Below, in pieces: positions 1 to 11,540 of a DNA stretch of 64,000 nt. The notes beneath the pieces are model-generated. The model made no database searches. It was not told where the DNA came from and saw only the letters and a program-made list of their open reading frames with translations. Positions within the stretch are counted from its first letter, which is position 1. The number at the start of each line of letters is the position of its first letter. Location of the stretch: positions 1,550,001 to 1,614,000 of the forward strand of contig NZ_CP089974.1 in the NCBI RefSeq assembly GCF_030177935.1, given 5' to 3'. A program made the position numbers and the translations under genes. This DNA comes from Moraxella haemolytica (GTDB taxonomy: Bacteria; Pseudomonadota; Gammaproteobacteria; Pseudomonadales; Moraxellaceae).

Positions 1-951
1 TCTAAGGTGGTGGCATATTTTAACAGTTGGATTGTATTCATTCAGCTTGGTATTATTGCCATCTTTGTCTATCTGACCTACGATGCATTAGCAGGCGGCT
101 TGAACGCTGATGGTCTTATCAGTCCAGAGAATGCCTACCAGTTGTGGAGCATGACACCTTTTTGGGATAGCATGACTTCAGTAGGAGCTTTGATTACTGG
201 TGCAACCATCTTGTGCTTCTCATTTACAGGCTTTGATTCACTGTCAAATCTTGCCGAAGAGACCAAAGATGCCAAAAACACCCTGCCAAGAGCGATGATT
301 CTAACCACGCTGATTGCAGGTGTTGTGTTCATCATCAGTACTTATTTCATGCAAATCTATTTCCCAAACAACCCTGCTACCTACTTTAAGTTGATTGATG
401 AGACTCAACCTGAAATTTTAGAAGCCGTCGGTGGTGCCGCCTTTAAAGGTTGGGTGCTAAGCTTTGCCATCATCACAGTTATGGCGTCTGGTATTTCAGC
501 ACACGCAGGTGTATCTCGTTTGATGTATGTCATGGGTCGTGATGGCGTGATCAGCAACAAAATCTTTGGTCAAATTAGCCCACGCTTCTTTACGCCAGTG
601 AATAATATCTTAATTGCAGGTGCAATTGCTCTAACAGCAGGCTTTATCAGCTTAGAATCAGTAGTAAACTTGATCAGCTTTGGTGCATTAACCGCATTTA
701 GCTTCGTCAATTTGTCGGTGATTTTCCGCTATGCTTTCCGTGATAAAAAAGTCAATACCGCCAAAGACATTCTAAGCTATATCATCGTTCCTGTACTTGG
801 CTTCATCAGCGTGTTTTTGATGTGGATAGAAGTGGATCATCAGACACTAAAAGTCGGTTTGGTATGGGCATCTATTGGATTTGTGTGGCTTGGCATCAAA
901 ACCGCAGGCTTCAAAAAACCTGTCCCCCAATATCGTGAAGAAGATGTATAA
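1..951 (+). CDS. APC-superfamily amino acid/polyamine permease, C-terminal part
   Basis: The frame is already open at the left window edge (a GTG at base 7 is only an internal Val codon), so the N-terminus lies outside the window. About 316 residues are visible. They form repeated hydrophobic segments and carry GFDSLSNLAEETKDAKN, the loop typical of APC-family permeases (F-D/E-x-x-x-N-x-A-E-E). The protein would sit in the inner membrane and import an amino acid or polyamine by cation symport. The substrate cannot be read from the sequence. The tail is short and charged (QYREEDV). A strong terminator follows 15 bases after the stop, so this ends a transcription unit separate from metR. Confidence 0.85.
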   Translation, partial: SKVVAYFNSWIVFIQLGIIAIFVYLTYDALAGGLNADGLISPENAYQLWSMTPFWDSMTSVGALITGATILCFSFTGFDSLSNLAEETKDAKNTLPRAMILTTLIAGVVFIISTYFMQIYFPNNPATYFKLIDETQPEILEAVGGAAFKGWVLSFAIITVMASGISAHAGVSRLMYVMGRDGVISNKIFGQISPRFFTPVNNILIAGAIALTAGFISLESVVNLISFGALTAFSFVNLSVIFRYAFRDKKVNTAKDILSYIIVPVLGFISVFLMWIEVDHQTLKVGLVWASIGFVWLGIKTAGFKKPVPQYREEDV

Positions 952-965
952 TCATTCCTTCATAC

Positions 966-993
966 AAAAACCCCATCTCATGATGGGGTTTTT
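966..993 (+). terminator. Rho-independent terminator after the permease
   Basis: A 12-bp stem AAAAACCCCATC / GATGGGGTTTTT with a TCAT loop lies 15 bases past the permease stop. The T-run closes the stem on the plus strand. Confidence 0.9.
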
Positions 994-1203
994 ACTTTCC
1001 AAGAGCAGTTAAATTACCACAATAAACAAGCATAATCTTACCATCTAAATTTCATCATCTATCAGTACGCAACAAGATGGTGTATGATGCCCAATCTAGT
1101 TTTACTTGACTAGCCTTTTTAATCTAAGTGCTTATTCAACATAAAAAATTCTAACAATCTATGCTAAAATGATGAAAACTTTTATCAAGACCGTTCAGCC
1201 ATC

Positions 1204-2097
1204 ATGCTAGAAATCCGTCATTTACAGATGCTCTCAACCCTTGCCCGTCACGGCTCTCTTGCGACGACCGCCAACGAGTTAAACCTAACCGCATCCGCCA
1301 TCAGCCATCAACTAAAAGAGTTGGAGAATTACTATGGCATCACACTGGTCAATCGCCGTAGCCGTCCTGTCAATTTTACGCCTGCAGGTCGCCTTATCTT
1401 ACAGTTGGCGGATAATATTCTCCCTCAGGTAGCACGCACTAAGTCCGACATCAAGCGACTGGCACACGGACAATCAGGACAACTTAGATTGGCAAGTGAA
1501 TGCCACAGTTGCTTTGATTGGCTGATGCCAATTTTAAATATCTATCGCAAAGAGTACAGTGATGTTGAGCTTGATTTTGCCACAGGATTTGAGCCAGATC
1601 CACATCAGATGCTCATCGATGGCGATATTGACCTGCTAATCACAGCCAGTCATTTGCCGATTGAGGATATTCATTATCAGCCCCTATTTACCTACGAAAG
1701 CCGTCTGGTACTCTCGCCCGCTCATCGCTTAGCCAGCAAAAACACCATTCACCCAAACGACTTGGCAACCGAAACCCTAATCGCCTATCCTGTAGAACAA
1801 AAACGCCTTGATATCATCGCTAAGTTCTTAGAACCAAAAGGCATTGAACCCAAAAGTATTCGCACCACCGAACTGACCGCCATGCTCATTCAGCTGGTCG
1901 CCAGCGAACGAGGTGTAGCAGCCCTACCTGACTGGGTGGTGTCAGAATACGAAAAAAAAGGTTGGGTGGTTAGTCGCCCTTTAGCTGATGGCGTGCATTG
2001 TCAGCTGTATGCAGCAGTGCGTTCAAGCAGTCTTAATATGGCATATATGCGTGGGCTTTTAGCACTGTTTGATGACATCAAAAAACCCACCACCTAA
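1204..2097 (+). CDS. metR: LysR-family transcriptional regulator, MetR-like
   Basis: This 297-residue LysR-type regulator has an N-terminal winged helix-turn-helix (residues 1-60, core LNLTASAISHQLKELE) and a C-terminal effector domain. The segment ECHSCFDWLMPIL at the start of the effector domain is typical of MetR, which senses homocysteine and activates methionine genes such as metE, metH and metF. No target gene is adjacent, because icd follows 267 bases downstream, and metX-metW lies 6 kb away. The assignment to MetR rests on overall resemblance. The effector and targets are inferred from the family. Confidence 0.85.
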   Translation: MLEIRHLQMLSTLARHGSLATTANELNLTASAISHQLKELENYYGITLVNRRSRPVNFTPAGRLILQLADNILPQVARTKSDIKRLAHGQSGQLRLASECHSCFDWLMPILNIYRKEYSDVELDFATGFEPDPHQMLIDGDIDLLITASHLPIEDIHYQPLFTYESRLVLSPAHRLASKNTIHPNDLATETLIAYPVEQKRLDIIAKFLEPKGIEPKSIRTTELTAMLIQLVASERGVAALPDWVVSEYEKKGWVVSRPLADGVHCQLYAAVRSSSLNMAYMRGLLALFDDIKKPTT

Positions 2098-2349
2098 ATA
2101 ATCAGTCCCAATGATGCTTTTTGACTGTTGATAAGGCTGATGAGACTAAATTTAGCTAAATGTATATATTTTTTAAATAAATGGTAATGGTATTTTTATC
2201 ATGCAAACAATATTATTACTTTAGCATCATCAATGATATAATGACAACGCAATAAATGGACTTAGTTACAAGTGCAGATACCATCACTTGTGATGACGCT
2301 GGATATTTGGTTGATACCAATCACAGCATTCCCCCTATTTACAACATGA

Positions 2350-4587
<2,238 letters not shown>

Positions 4588-4598
4588 ACCCAACCACA

Positions 4599-4628
4599 AA
4601 AAATGCCATCTAACTAGGTGGCATTTTT
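4599..4628 (+). terminator. Rho-independent terminator after icd
   Basis: The stem AAAAATGCCA / TGGCATTTTT lies about 11 bases after the icd stop, with the T-run at its end. It sits just upstream of the ATG chosen for the thioredoxin-like gene. Confidence 0.85.
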
Positions 4629-4653
4629 ATTCTTAACACATAAAACACCTATT

Positions 4654-5139
4654 ATGAAAAAACTTCTAATCAATCTTTGTGGCTATCTGCTGATATTCTT
4701 GGTAATATACAGTGCCGTTAACTTTTGGCGAGCTCCCGCCATGCCACAAGTTCCGCAACTGACCTATCTTCAGCACCAGACACCAATTGATGTCATCGCC
4801 CAAAGCCATAAAGAACCAGTATTGCTCTACTTCTGGGGAACTTGGTGTAGTATCTGCCGATTCACAACACCCAACATTCAGCAGCTACATCAGACAGGCA
4901 CACCCATTGTCTCTGTGGCGGTCAAATCAGACAGCACCGATGAGCTTAGTACTTACCTACAAACTCACGACTATGATTTTATCGTCATCAATGACCTAGT
5001 AGGGGATATCTTTGCCGACTGGCAAGGTAAGGTCGTGCCAACTTTTATCATTTTAAAAGATGGTGAAATTAAACAAAGTTTCACAGGATTTGCCCCACTT
5101 TGGTCATTAAAAGCTCGGTTGTGGTTTGCTCGTTTATAA
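4654..5139 (+). CDS. Thioredoxin-like membrane-anchored disulfide oxidoreductase
   Basis: With the ATG at 4654 the product has 161 residues. It starts with one hydrophobic anchor (LLINLCGYLLIFLVIYSAV), then a thioredoxin fold with the redox motif WCSIC at about residues 65-69 and the cis-proline region KVVPTFIIL. This pattern matches periplasmic TlpA/ScsD-like proteins (suppressor of copper sensitivity, DsbE-like), which reduce or form disulfides in exported proteins. A GTG at 4618 in the same frame is rejected as start because it lies inside the icd terminator and would put charged residues before the anchor. No cytochrome c maturation or copper gene lies next to it, so the partner protein is unknown. 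Confidence 0.8.
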   Translation: MKKLLINLCGYLLIFLVIYSAVNFWRAPAMPQVPQLTYLQHQTPIDVIAQSHKEPVLLYFWGTWCSICRFTTPNIQQLHQTGTPIVSVAVKSDSTDELSTYLQTHDYDFIVINDLVGDIFADWQGKVVPTFIILKDGEIKQSFTGFAPLWSLKARLWFARL

Positions 5140-5238
5140 ATGTCAACAAAACTTCATCACACGATAGGCTTGTGTTATAATGTTTGTTTTAATGGCATAC
5201 TATACCCCTTTTATCATTGACGGTTATTCAAGAGCATC

Positions 5239-5877
5239 ATGAATACACACAGCACAAACACCCAAGGCACACTATTTATTATCACCGCCGCATCAGGTAC
5301 GGGCAAAACCAGTCTGGTCAAAGAACTGCTAGCAAGCACCGAACAGCTAAAAGTGAGTATCTCTCACACCACACGAGACCCCAGACCTGCCGAAATAGAT
5401 GGCGTACATTACCACTTTACAACCAAGGACGACTTTGAGCAACTCATCAAAAACGGTGCGTTCTTTGAATATGCCAAAGTCTTTGGCAATTACTACGGCA
5501 CTTCCAAACAGGCTGTTGATGACCTACTTCATCAAGGAATTGATGTTATCTTGGAAATTGACTGGCAAGGGGCTTTGCAGGTCAAAGAAAAGTTTGAACA
5601 CGCAGTGATGATTTTTATTTTACCGCCAAGCAAAGATACTCTAAAACTCCGCCTATCAAATCGTGGTCAGGACAGCATTGAGGTTATCAATACTCGATTG
5701 GCAGGTGCTACTCATGAGATGCAACATTATCATCACTTTGATTATGTGGTCATCAATGACGATTTTAACCAAGCGTTAACCGACTTACAGTCCATCATTA
5801 CTGCCAATCGACTGACACTCGCCAAACAACAAAGTCGCCATCACACGCTCATCAGCTCCCTATTATCACAAGACTGA
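5239..5877 (+). CDS. gmk: Guanylate kinase
   Basis: This 212-residue protein phosphorylates GMP to GDP with ATP. The P-loop reads [13 protein letters not shown] near residue 15-25, a small variant of the usual SGAGKSS. The GMP-binding signature [19 protein letters not shown] and the downstream [13 protein letters not shown] and [11 protein letters not shown] segments are all in place. Length fits the family. The start ATG at 5239 comes after an AAGAG-like ribosome site. In many relatives gmk precedes rpoZ and spoT, but here rpoZ-spoT lies 28 kb away. Confidence 0.95.
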   Translation: MNTHSTNTQGTLFIITAASGTGKTSLVKELLASTEQLKVSISHTTRDPRPAEIDGVHYHFTTKDDFEQLIKNGAFFEYAKVFGNYYGTSKQAVDDLLHQGIDVILEIDWQGALQVKEKFEHAVMIFILPPSKDTLKLRLSNRGQDSIEVINTRLAGATHEMQHYHHFDYVVINDDFNQALTDLQSIITANRLTLAKQQSRHHTLISSLLSQD

Positions 5878-5951
5878 TATATTCCTAATTGCCATCAGCA
5901 TTTTAGAGAACCTTGTTCTTGATGAACCGATGGCAAATTCAGGCATTTGTT

Positions 5952-5998
5952 ACCATCATTGATGCCACACAAGAAAGATGAGTGGCATCAATGATGGT
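5952..5998. repeat. Perfect 17-bp inverted repeat downstream of gmk
   Basis: The arms at 5952-5968 (ACCATCATTGATGCCAC) and 5982-5998 are exact reverse complements with a 13-base loop. No T-run follows on either strand, so it is not a standard terminator. It directly follows the stop of a 26-codon ORF on the minus strand. It could be an RNA-processing hairpin, a regulator binding site or the remnant of a mobile repeat. Confidence 0.7.
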
Positions 5999-6003
5999 GT
6001 CTA

Positions 6004-6084
6004 TCAGACTTGCTCGCACCGTCCGCCATCAGCTGAATCGGCAGCAATGGCAAAGATAGGTTTAATTCGCTTTGTCCGTACCAT
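6004..6084 (-). CDS. Possible 26-residue small ORF
   Basis: On the minus strand an ATG at 6084 opens 26 codons ending in TGA at 6004. The peptide is MVRTKRIKPIFAIAADSADG plus six more residues. A CAGAGTG purine-rich site lies about 7 bases upstream of the ATG, and the perfect inverted repeat lies 6 bases past the stop. I do not recognise the peptide. Its basic start, hydrophobic middle and acidic end look more ordered than random sequence, but the ORF is short and may be chance or a gene remnant. Confidence 0.25.
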   Translation of the reverse strand: MVRTKRIKPIFAIAADSADGGRCEQV

Positions 6085-6114
6085 TTCAAACACTCTGATT
6101 ATTTAAGACAACAT

Positions 6115-6738
6115 ATGTTACCAACCCCTGAACTGATGATTTATCTGCTTGATATGGTGGGTATCATCGCTTGCTCTATCGCAGGCACAACCTTAGCCCT
6201 GCACCGAAAATTTGACTTTTTTGGTTGTATTTTGGTCTCAATGGTCAATGCCATCGGCGGTGGAACGATTCGTGATGTCATGCTAGACCGCCACCCACTA
6301 TTTTGGATGACCGATCTGAACTATATTATCATCATCACATTGACATCGCTCATTTGTCAGATGTTTTTTAGCTATTACCAAAAAATTGATTGGACGCTCA
6401 AATTCTTTGATGCAGTGGGTCTGGCCGCATTTAGCATCATCGGATTAAAGGTTGGGCTGTCTTTTGGAGCCCATCCATTCATTGCAGTCATGATGGCGGT
6501 ATTAACAAGCATCGCAGGTGGCATCATGCGTGATATGATTTGCAACGAAATTCCACTGGTATTACAAAAAGAAATCTACATCAGTGCCAGTATCATCGGT
6601 TCAGTGGTGTACTTTCTTTTGGGTTATTTAGGTGTTGTCAATGGCATTCAAGACACTTTAGCCTTAGGCATCATCTTTGGGGTTAGAATGCTTGCCATTC
6701 GTTTTGACTGGCATCTACCATCCATTCGCCTGCTATGA
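6115..6738 (+). CDS. TRIC-family (UPF0126/YadS-like) membrane protein
   Basis: The 207-residue product has six to seven hydrophobic segments arranged as an internal duplication. Each half carries a glycine-rich turn with a charged tail: AIGGGTIRDVMLDRHP near residue 55 and SIAGGIMRDMICNEIP near residue 140. This repeated GGG-x-x-RD motif is diagnostic of the UPF0126 family, whose structural relatives are the trimeric intracellular cation channels (TRIC). It would be an inner-membrane cation channel, but its physiological role in bacteria is not established. It is followed by a strong bidirectional terminator. Confidence 0.85.
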   Translation: MLPTPELMIYLLDMVGIIACSIAGTTLALHRKFDFFGCILVSMVNAIGGGTIRDVMLDRHPLFWMTDLNYIIIITLTSLICQMFFSYYQKIDWTLKFFDAVGLAAFSIIGLKVGLSFGAHPFIAVMMAVLTSIAGGIMRDMICNEIPLVLQKEIYISASIIGSVVYFLLGYLGVVNGIQDTLALGIIFGVRMLAIRFDWHLPSIRLL

Positions 6739-6755
6739 TTGTTTGTTTAAGTCTT

Positions 6756-6792
6756 TATCAAAAAACCTGCCGATACGACAGGTTTTTTGATA
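6756..6792. terminator. Bidirectional terminator between the TRIC gene and hemH
   Basis: The 14-bp perfect stem TATCAAAAAACCTG / CAGGTTTTTTGATA is flanked by A and T runs on both sides. It can end transcription from both converging genes. Confidence 0.9.
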
Positions 6793-6825
6793 AAAGAACC
6801 AAGTTAATCGTAATCAAATGCCAAT

Positions 6826-7791
6826 TTATGACAAATAACGCCCCACCAAACTTACCAATAACTGAATGTGTCGCTCATCGGTGTTTAAGGCAGGGATATA
6901 CTGATAGGACTTACCGCCTGCATTCATAAAGTTATCACGGTTCTCTACCGCAAGTTCTTCTAGGGTTTCAAGACAATCAGCACTAAAGGCAGGACTTAGT
7001 ACTTGTACGGACAGCCCTTCTGCACCCCATTGGGTTAATAGTTCATCAGTATAGGGTTTTAGCCACTCCTGTGCCCCAAAACGAGATTGAAAACTAATCG
7101 CCCACTCATCATCATTAAGACCTAGCTCGCCTGCGACTAGCGTTGCTGTGCGATGACATTGTTCAGCGTACGGATCGCCTTTATCAACATAAGGTTTTGG
7201 AATGCCATGAAAACTCATTAAAAGACGCTCAGCACGCCCATGCACCGCCCAGAATCTACGAATACTGCCTGCCAAAGCCTGTATATACAGTGGATGATCA
7301 TGATAATCACCCACAAACTGAATGGCCGGCATATGACGCTGTGCCTTGCAGTAGTCTGCCACTTTATCAAAGACAGCGGCGGTCGTGGTCGCTGAATACT
7401 GTGGATATAATGAAAGGACAATAATGTCATCATACCCCTTAGCTTGTAGCTCTTGTAGTACCTGCTTGATGTTTGGATTGCCGTAAGTGGTGGCAGGAAA
7501 TACAGAAATACATTTGCCCATCTCAAAGAGTTTGTGCTCAAGCTGACTTGCCTGTGCCTTTAAAATCGCAAGCAGTGGCGACCCCTCATCCGTCCATACA
7601 CTTTCATAGGCATGAGCCACACGCTTAGGGCGAGTGGTCAATACAAATAGATTTAGGATAATCTGCCAAATAAACGATGGCATCTCAATCACTCGGGTAT
7701 CGGACAAAAACTCACGCAAGTAGCGACGCACTGCCTGCGGTGTTGGCTCATCTGGTGTGCCTAGATTGACAAGGATAATGGCTGTTTTCAT
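6826..7791 (-). CDS. hemH: Ferrochelatase
   Basis: This 321-residue enzyme inserts Fe2+ into protoporphyrin IX, the last step of heme synthesis. The N-terminus AIILVNLGTPDEPTPQAVR and the signature LLMSFHGIPKPYVDKGDPY, which holds the catalytic His, are typical. The later SPAFSADCLETLEEL segment supplies the conserved Glu-rich metal site. It is slightly shorter than average but complete. It is monocistronic: it converges with the TRIC gene and diverges from metX, with a 285-bp gap holding both promoters. Confidence 0.96.
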   Translation of the reverse strand: MKTAIILVNLGTPDEPTPQAVRRYLREFLSDTRVIEMPSFIWQIILNLFVLTTRPKRVAHAYESVWTDEGSPLLAILKAQASQLEHKLFEMGKCISVFPATTYGNPNIKQVLQELQAKGYDDIIVLSLYPQYSATTTAAVFDKVADYCKAQRHMPAIQFVGDYHDHPLYIQALAGSIRRFWAVHGRAERLLMSFHGIPKPYVDKGDPYAEQCHRTATLVAGELGLNDDEWAISFQSRFGAQEWLKPYTDELLTQWGAEGLSVQVLSPAFSADCLETLEELAVENRDNFMNAGGKSYQYIPALNTDERHIQLLVSLVGRYLS

Positions 7792-7998
7792 GTGCTTATT
7801 TTAACTTATTTTAGCAACTGTCTTATTAAAACTTTTTGATTGATGTACATTGTTACAATGCGACTTAGTGTACCATTTTTTTATCAAAAATAGCAGTCTA
7901 TTTGTATCAATAATTTAATTTGGTTAAATCAAAAAACCGCCAAGTCGCCATCAGCCAAGCAAACCTTGCCAAAATTCTTTATCAAGCTGACCAAGTCA

Positions 7999-8028
7999 TT
8001 GATTAAAAGCCAAACAAAATGCTACAAT
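7999..8028 (+). promoter_or_regulatory. Likely sigma-70 promoter of metX
   Basis: TTGATT (7999-8004) and TACAAT (8023-8028) are separated by 18 bases and lie about 50 bases upstream of the metX start, in the hemH-metX divergent gap. Confidence 0.6.
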
Positions 8029-8076
8029 AACCCCTTTTAATTCACTACAAAAACAAACAAAAAATGGATAATTTTC

Positions 8077-9288
8077 GTGCAATCTCACAACCAAGCACCT
8101 TATCTTGACCCAACTTCTGTTGGAATAGTTACACCCCAAACCCTGCATTTTAACCAGCCATTACGCCTAGAATGCGAACAAGTACTGCCAAGTTTTGACC
8201 TTGTTATTGAAACTTATGGCACACTAAATCCTGACAAAACCAACGCCATCTTAATCTGCCATGCTCTATCAGGCTCGCACCACGCCGCAGGCTATCATTC
8301 GCCTGACGATACCAAAGCAGGCTGGTGGGACAATCTGATTGGCAATGGCAAGACGATAGACACGAGCCGATTTTTTGTGGTGTGTCTCAACAACATCGGA
8401 TCATGTCATGGTTCAACAGGTCCAACATCGATTAACCCTGCCACAGGTGAGATTTGGGGGGCGGATTTTCCCCTTATCACCATTAAAGATTGGGTGAGAA
8501 CCCAAGTCATGCTCTCTGACCGCTTAGGCATTGCCAAATGGCACGCCATCATCGGTGGCTCAATGGGTGGCATGCAAGCCCTGCAATGGTCGGTCGATTA
8601 CCCAAGCCGTTTAGAGCGAGCGGTCATCATCGCAAGTACTCCTAAGCTATCCGCCCAAAATATTGCCTTTAATGAAGTGGCACGCCAGTCTATCTTATCC
8701 GACCCTGACTTTCATGATGGTTGGTATCTAAAGCACGGTACTTATCCTAAACGGGGGCTGATATTGGCTCGCATGGTTGGGCATATTACTTACATCACCG
8801 AAGAGGCCATGAGAGCTAAGTTTGGGCGTGATTTAAAGTCGGGCAAATTCATGTATGGCTTTGATGTGGAATTTGAGGTGGAGAGTTATTTGCGTTATCA
8901 AGGTGAGCGGTTTAGCAAAAATTTTGATGCCAACACTTACCTACTGATGACCAAAGCCCTTGACTACTTTGACCCAACACGGGATTATACGGCCGATCAC
9001 TTAGATGAAAAAGAAGCACTCAAGCAGACCCTTGCTCGTACCGAATGCAAGTTTCTGATCGTCTCGTTCACGACTGACTGGCGGTTTAGCCCAGAGCGTT
9101 CGGTGGAAATTGTTGATGCACTCATGGCAAATGATAAGCCTGTTAGCTTTGTTAATGTAGATGCACCTCATGGGCATGATTCGTTCTTATTTGACATTGA
9201 CCGCTACACCAGTGCCGTTCGAGGGTTTTTAAATGCTCCTGCCATCAATTTCACTCACAAACAGCATGACAAAAACCATCTTAGCTGA
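8077..9288 (+). CDS. metX: Homoserine O-acyltransferase
   Basis: This 403-residue alpha/beta-hydrolase acylates homoserine in methionine synthesis. The nucleophile elbow [12 protein letters not shown] lies near residue 160. The remaining triad members sit in the C-terminal part, with the His in [21 protein letters not shown] and [12 protein letters not shown] are standard MetX segments. Members of this family use either acetyl-CoA or succinyl-CoA, and I cannot tell which from sight. The start is a GTG at 8077. The neighbouring metW, 68 bases downstream and co-oriented, supports the assignment, since MetX and MetW are regularly paired in proteobacteria. Confidence 0.95.
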   Translation: MQSHNQAPYLDPTSVGIVTPQTLHFNQPLRLECEQVLPSFDLVIETYGTLNPDKTNAILICHALSGSHHAAGYHSPDDTKAGWWDNLIGNGKTIDTSRFFVVCLNNIGSCHGSTGPTSINPATGEIWGADFPLITIKDWVRTQVMLSDRLGIAKWHAIIGGSMGGMQALQWSVDYPSRLERAVIIASTPKLSAQNIAFNEVARQSILSDPDFHDGWYLKHGTYPKRGLILARMVGHITYITEEAMRAKFGRDLKSGKFMYGFDVEFEVESYLRYQGERFSKNFDANTYLLMTKALDYFDPTRDYTADHLDEKEALKQTLARTECKFLIVSFTTDWRFSPERSVEIVDALMANDKPVSFVNVDAPHGHDSFLFDIDRYTSAVRGFLNAPAINFTHKQHDKNHLS

Positions 9289-9356
9289 CAAGGCTATAAA
9301 CCAAGCAAAGACTCAAGCCTTATTTATCGACCTACTTTTAACCACCAAGAAAAACC

Positions 9357-9974
9357 ATGAATATAGACCATCAATTAGCCGAAAACTGGATAACACAAGG
9401 TGCTAAAGTCCTAGATTTAGGCTGTGGCGATGGCACGCTACTGGCTCACTTGCATGAGCGTCTGGGCGTGTCAGGTTATGGCATTGAAATTGATTCCAAT
9501 AAAATCAATCAAGCCATCGCCAAAGGGCTAAACATCATAGAGCAAGACCTAAACGATGGCTTGGCTCGCTTCGCTGATAACAGCTTTGATACAGTCGTCA
9601 TGACTCGTGCCTTGCAAGCAGTCAAAAACCCCCAAGATTTATTAAACGACATGCTTCGTGTTGCTAAGTTTGGCATTGTAACTTTTCCCAACTTTGCCTA
9701 CTGGCAAAACCGAATATATCTAGGCATTAAAGGCATCATGCCCATCAGTGAGACCCTGCCCCATCAGTGGTATGACACGCCAAACATACACCTATGCACT
9801 TTCAAGGATTTTGAGAAACTCTGCCACGATAACGACATTCGTATTCTTGAAACAGTCGCTCTATGGGACAACCCAAACCAAAAAATCCCAGCGTTTATCC
9901 GCAATAAAATCGTCAAAGTCGCTCCCAATCTATTGGCAGATGTGGCGGTGTATCGCATTACAAAACTACGCTAA
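9357..9974 (+). CDS. metW: Methionine biosynthesis protein MetW
   Basis: The 205-residue protein has a class I methyltransferase fold with the SAM-binding loop VLDLGCGDGTLLAHL near residue 20 and MTRALQAVKNP at the acceptor-site region. MetW proteins pair with MetX and are needed for, or stimulate, homoserine acylation. A methylation substrate has not been established. It follows metX in the same operon. Confidence 0.93.
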   Translation: MNIDHQLAENWITQGAKVLDLGCGDGTLLAHLHERLGVSGYGIEIDSNKINQAIAKGLNIIEQDLNDGLARFADNSFDTVVMTRALQAVKNPQDLLNDMLRVAKFGIVTFPNFAYWQNRIYLGIKGIMPISETLPHQWYDTPNIHLCTFKDFEKLCHDNDIRILETVALWDNPNQKIPAFIRNKIVKVAPNLLADVAVYRITKLR

Positions 9975-10056
9975 CACCCACCTTAGGCTTGATTTATCCA
10001 TTGAGTTTTTTAGCATAAAATGCTAAGATAGTATATTGATTTATTTTGGAGTTGTT

Positions 10057-10620
10057 ATGAAAATCCTAAAAATCGTTCTATTTTCTGCTACGCTCAGTAC
10101 TGCGGTGGTAAGCCATGCTCAGTCATCTGGCGTCCAGTTTGAAAACATGGACATCAGCAACTTGACCGACCAAGCAGCCCAAGGCAATCATCACGCTCAA
10201 TTTTTCCTAGCAAAACGCCTACAAAAAGGCGAAGGAACACCCAAAGATGCCAGTCGTGCCGCCTACTGGTACACTCGTGCTGCTGAACAAAATATCCCAC
10301 CCGCTCAGCTAAACTTAGGTCTGATGTACCTACGAGGTGAAGGTGTTGGGGCTGACATGGATGAAGCACGCAAATGGCTAGAAAAAGCTGCTCATCTAGG
10401 CGACAATCGAGCCAGCTATGCTCTTGCCATACTAGATGAACGAGAAAAACGCCTTGTAGATGCTTACAAATGGTATGACCTATCCACACGAGATGGCATG
10501 TTAGATCAAAATATCAAAAATAAAGCCCAGACCAAGATTGGTCAGCTTGCTCTAAATCTATCATCTGAAGATATCGAGAATGCAAAGAACAATGCCAATA
10601 GTTGGTTTCAAAACCAATAA
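10057..10620 (+). CDS. Secreted Sel1-repeat protein
   Basis: With the ATG at 10057 the product has 187 residues. TTGGAG at 10046-10051 is the ribosome site, and a TTG at 10036 is rejected. Residues 1-23 (MKILKIVLFSATLSTAVVSHAQ) form a clear Sec signal peptide with a likely AxA-like cleavage site. Three Sel1-type repeats follow, such as AQFFLAKRLQKGEGTPKD and AQLNLGLMYLRGEGVG. These helical repeats mediate protein-protein contacts in the periplasm. The partner is unknown. The gene ends at a terminator shared with the convergent DUF72 gene. Confidence 0.8.
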   Translation: MKILKIVLFSATLSTAVVSHAQSSGVQFENMDISNLTDQAAQGNHHAQFFLAKRLQKGEGTPKDASRAAYWYTRAAEQNIPPAQLNLGLMYLRGEGVGADMDEARKWLEKAAHLGDNRASYALAILDEREKRLVDAYKWYDLSTRDGMLDQNIKNKAQTKIGQLALNLSSEDIENAKNNANSWFQNQ

Positions 10621-10664
10621 CCATTAAGCATACCCCATCAAACATCACTAAGAACAACGAAACC

Positions 10665-10690
10665 AAAACCGCCCTAGCCAAGGCGGTTTT
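10665..10690. terminator. Bidirectional terminator between the Sel1 and DUF72 genes
   Basis: The stem AAAACCGCC / GGCGGTTTT has a short loop and A/T runs on both sides, and lies between two converging genes. Confidence 0.85.
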
Positions 10691-10706
10691 TATCATACCC
10701 CGCCCA

Positions 10707-11534
10707 TCAAAAAAGCACACCTTGCCCACTTGGTTTTGGCGTCTTGACCAAAAAACCCAGTGCTGATAATTTCTCTTTTAACGTCATGATATTATAAAAA
10801 GAATGGGCATTGGTGGTGTTTTGAAAATAAATAAACAACTCATCAAACTGCTCTCGACTGCCAAAAATTTCATCAGCAATCCTACCAAGTTCATCATCGG
10901 TATAGCGATAATCATGGCGTTCTTTGGCGGTTGCTTCGTCCCACCAATGTTGATTATTGCCATGCAAGCGATAATAAGCAGTGCGAGTATTTACCCAAAA
11001 AGGCGTGTTAGGCAGTCCAATATTTTTAGGGTAGTCTGCATTAACCCAGATGAGATTTGCCGATTTGCTAAAATACTCAAAAACAGGGGCAAGGTGCCAA
11101 CTGGGGTGGCGAAACTCTATGGCAAGCAAATACCCATCAAACCACTTGACCAACTCGCCTAGATACTGACGATTGACAGGCGTTCGCTCAAAACTGTAAG
11201 AAAACTGCAACAATAACGGGGCAAGAAAGGAGTGAATGGGCGTAAGAATATTTAAAAAACTTTTGGCAGTTTTGATGGTGGCGGTACGAGTATGGCTAAA
11301 ATCTTGGTGTAGTTTAAATGAAAACTGAAGCTGTTCGCCTGCCTTATCTAGTATGCCAAACACGGTTTTTTGCCCAATCGGTACATGAAAACTACTGTTA
11401 ATTTCCACGCAATCATAGTGATTGGCATAGTGGTGCAAAAACTCGCTTGGGCGTGCACCATGTGGATACAGCGTACCAATTAAATCGGTGTCGCTATATC
11501 CACCTGTACCAATGTAAATGTTTGACTTCATCAA
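10707..11534 (-). CDS. DUF72 (YecE-like) family protein
   Basis: The 275-residue product fits the DUF72 family, which has a TIM-barrel-like fold. The N-terminus IYIGTGGYSDTDLIGTLYP, the segment VEINSSFHVP and the C-terminal YIYFQNTTNAHSFYNIMTLK (from the domain's closing Y-F-x-N-x-x-x-G/A-x-A region) are all recognisable. No biochemical function is firmly known. It begins 6 bases after the ddc stop on the same strand, so it is probably co-transcribed with ddc. Confidence 0.88.
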   Translation of the reverse strand: MMKSNIYIGTGGYSDTDLIGTLYPHGARPSEFLHHYANHYDCVEINSSFHVPIGQKTVFGILDKAGEQLQFSFKLHQDFSHTRTATIKTAKSFLNILTPIHSFLAPLLLQFSYSFERTPVNRQYLGELVKWFDGYLLAIEFRHPSWHLAPVFEYFSKSANLIWVNADYPKNIGLPNTPFWVNTRTAYYRLHGNNQHWWDEATAKERHDYRYTDDELGRIADEIFGSREQFDELFIYFQNTTNAHSFYNIMTLKEKLSALGFLVKTPKPSGQGVLF

Positions 11535-11540
11535 TCACAA

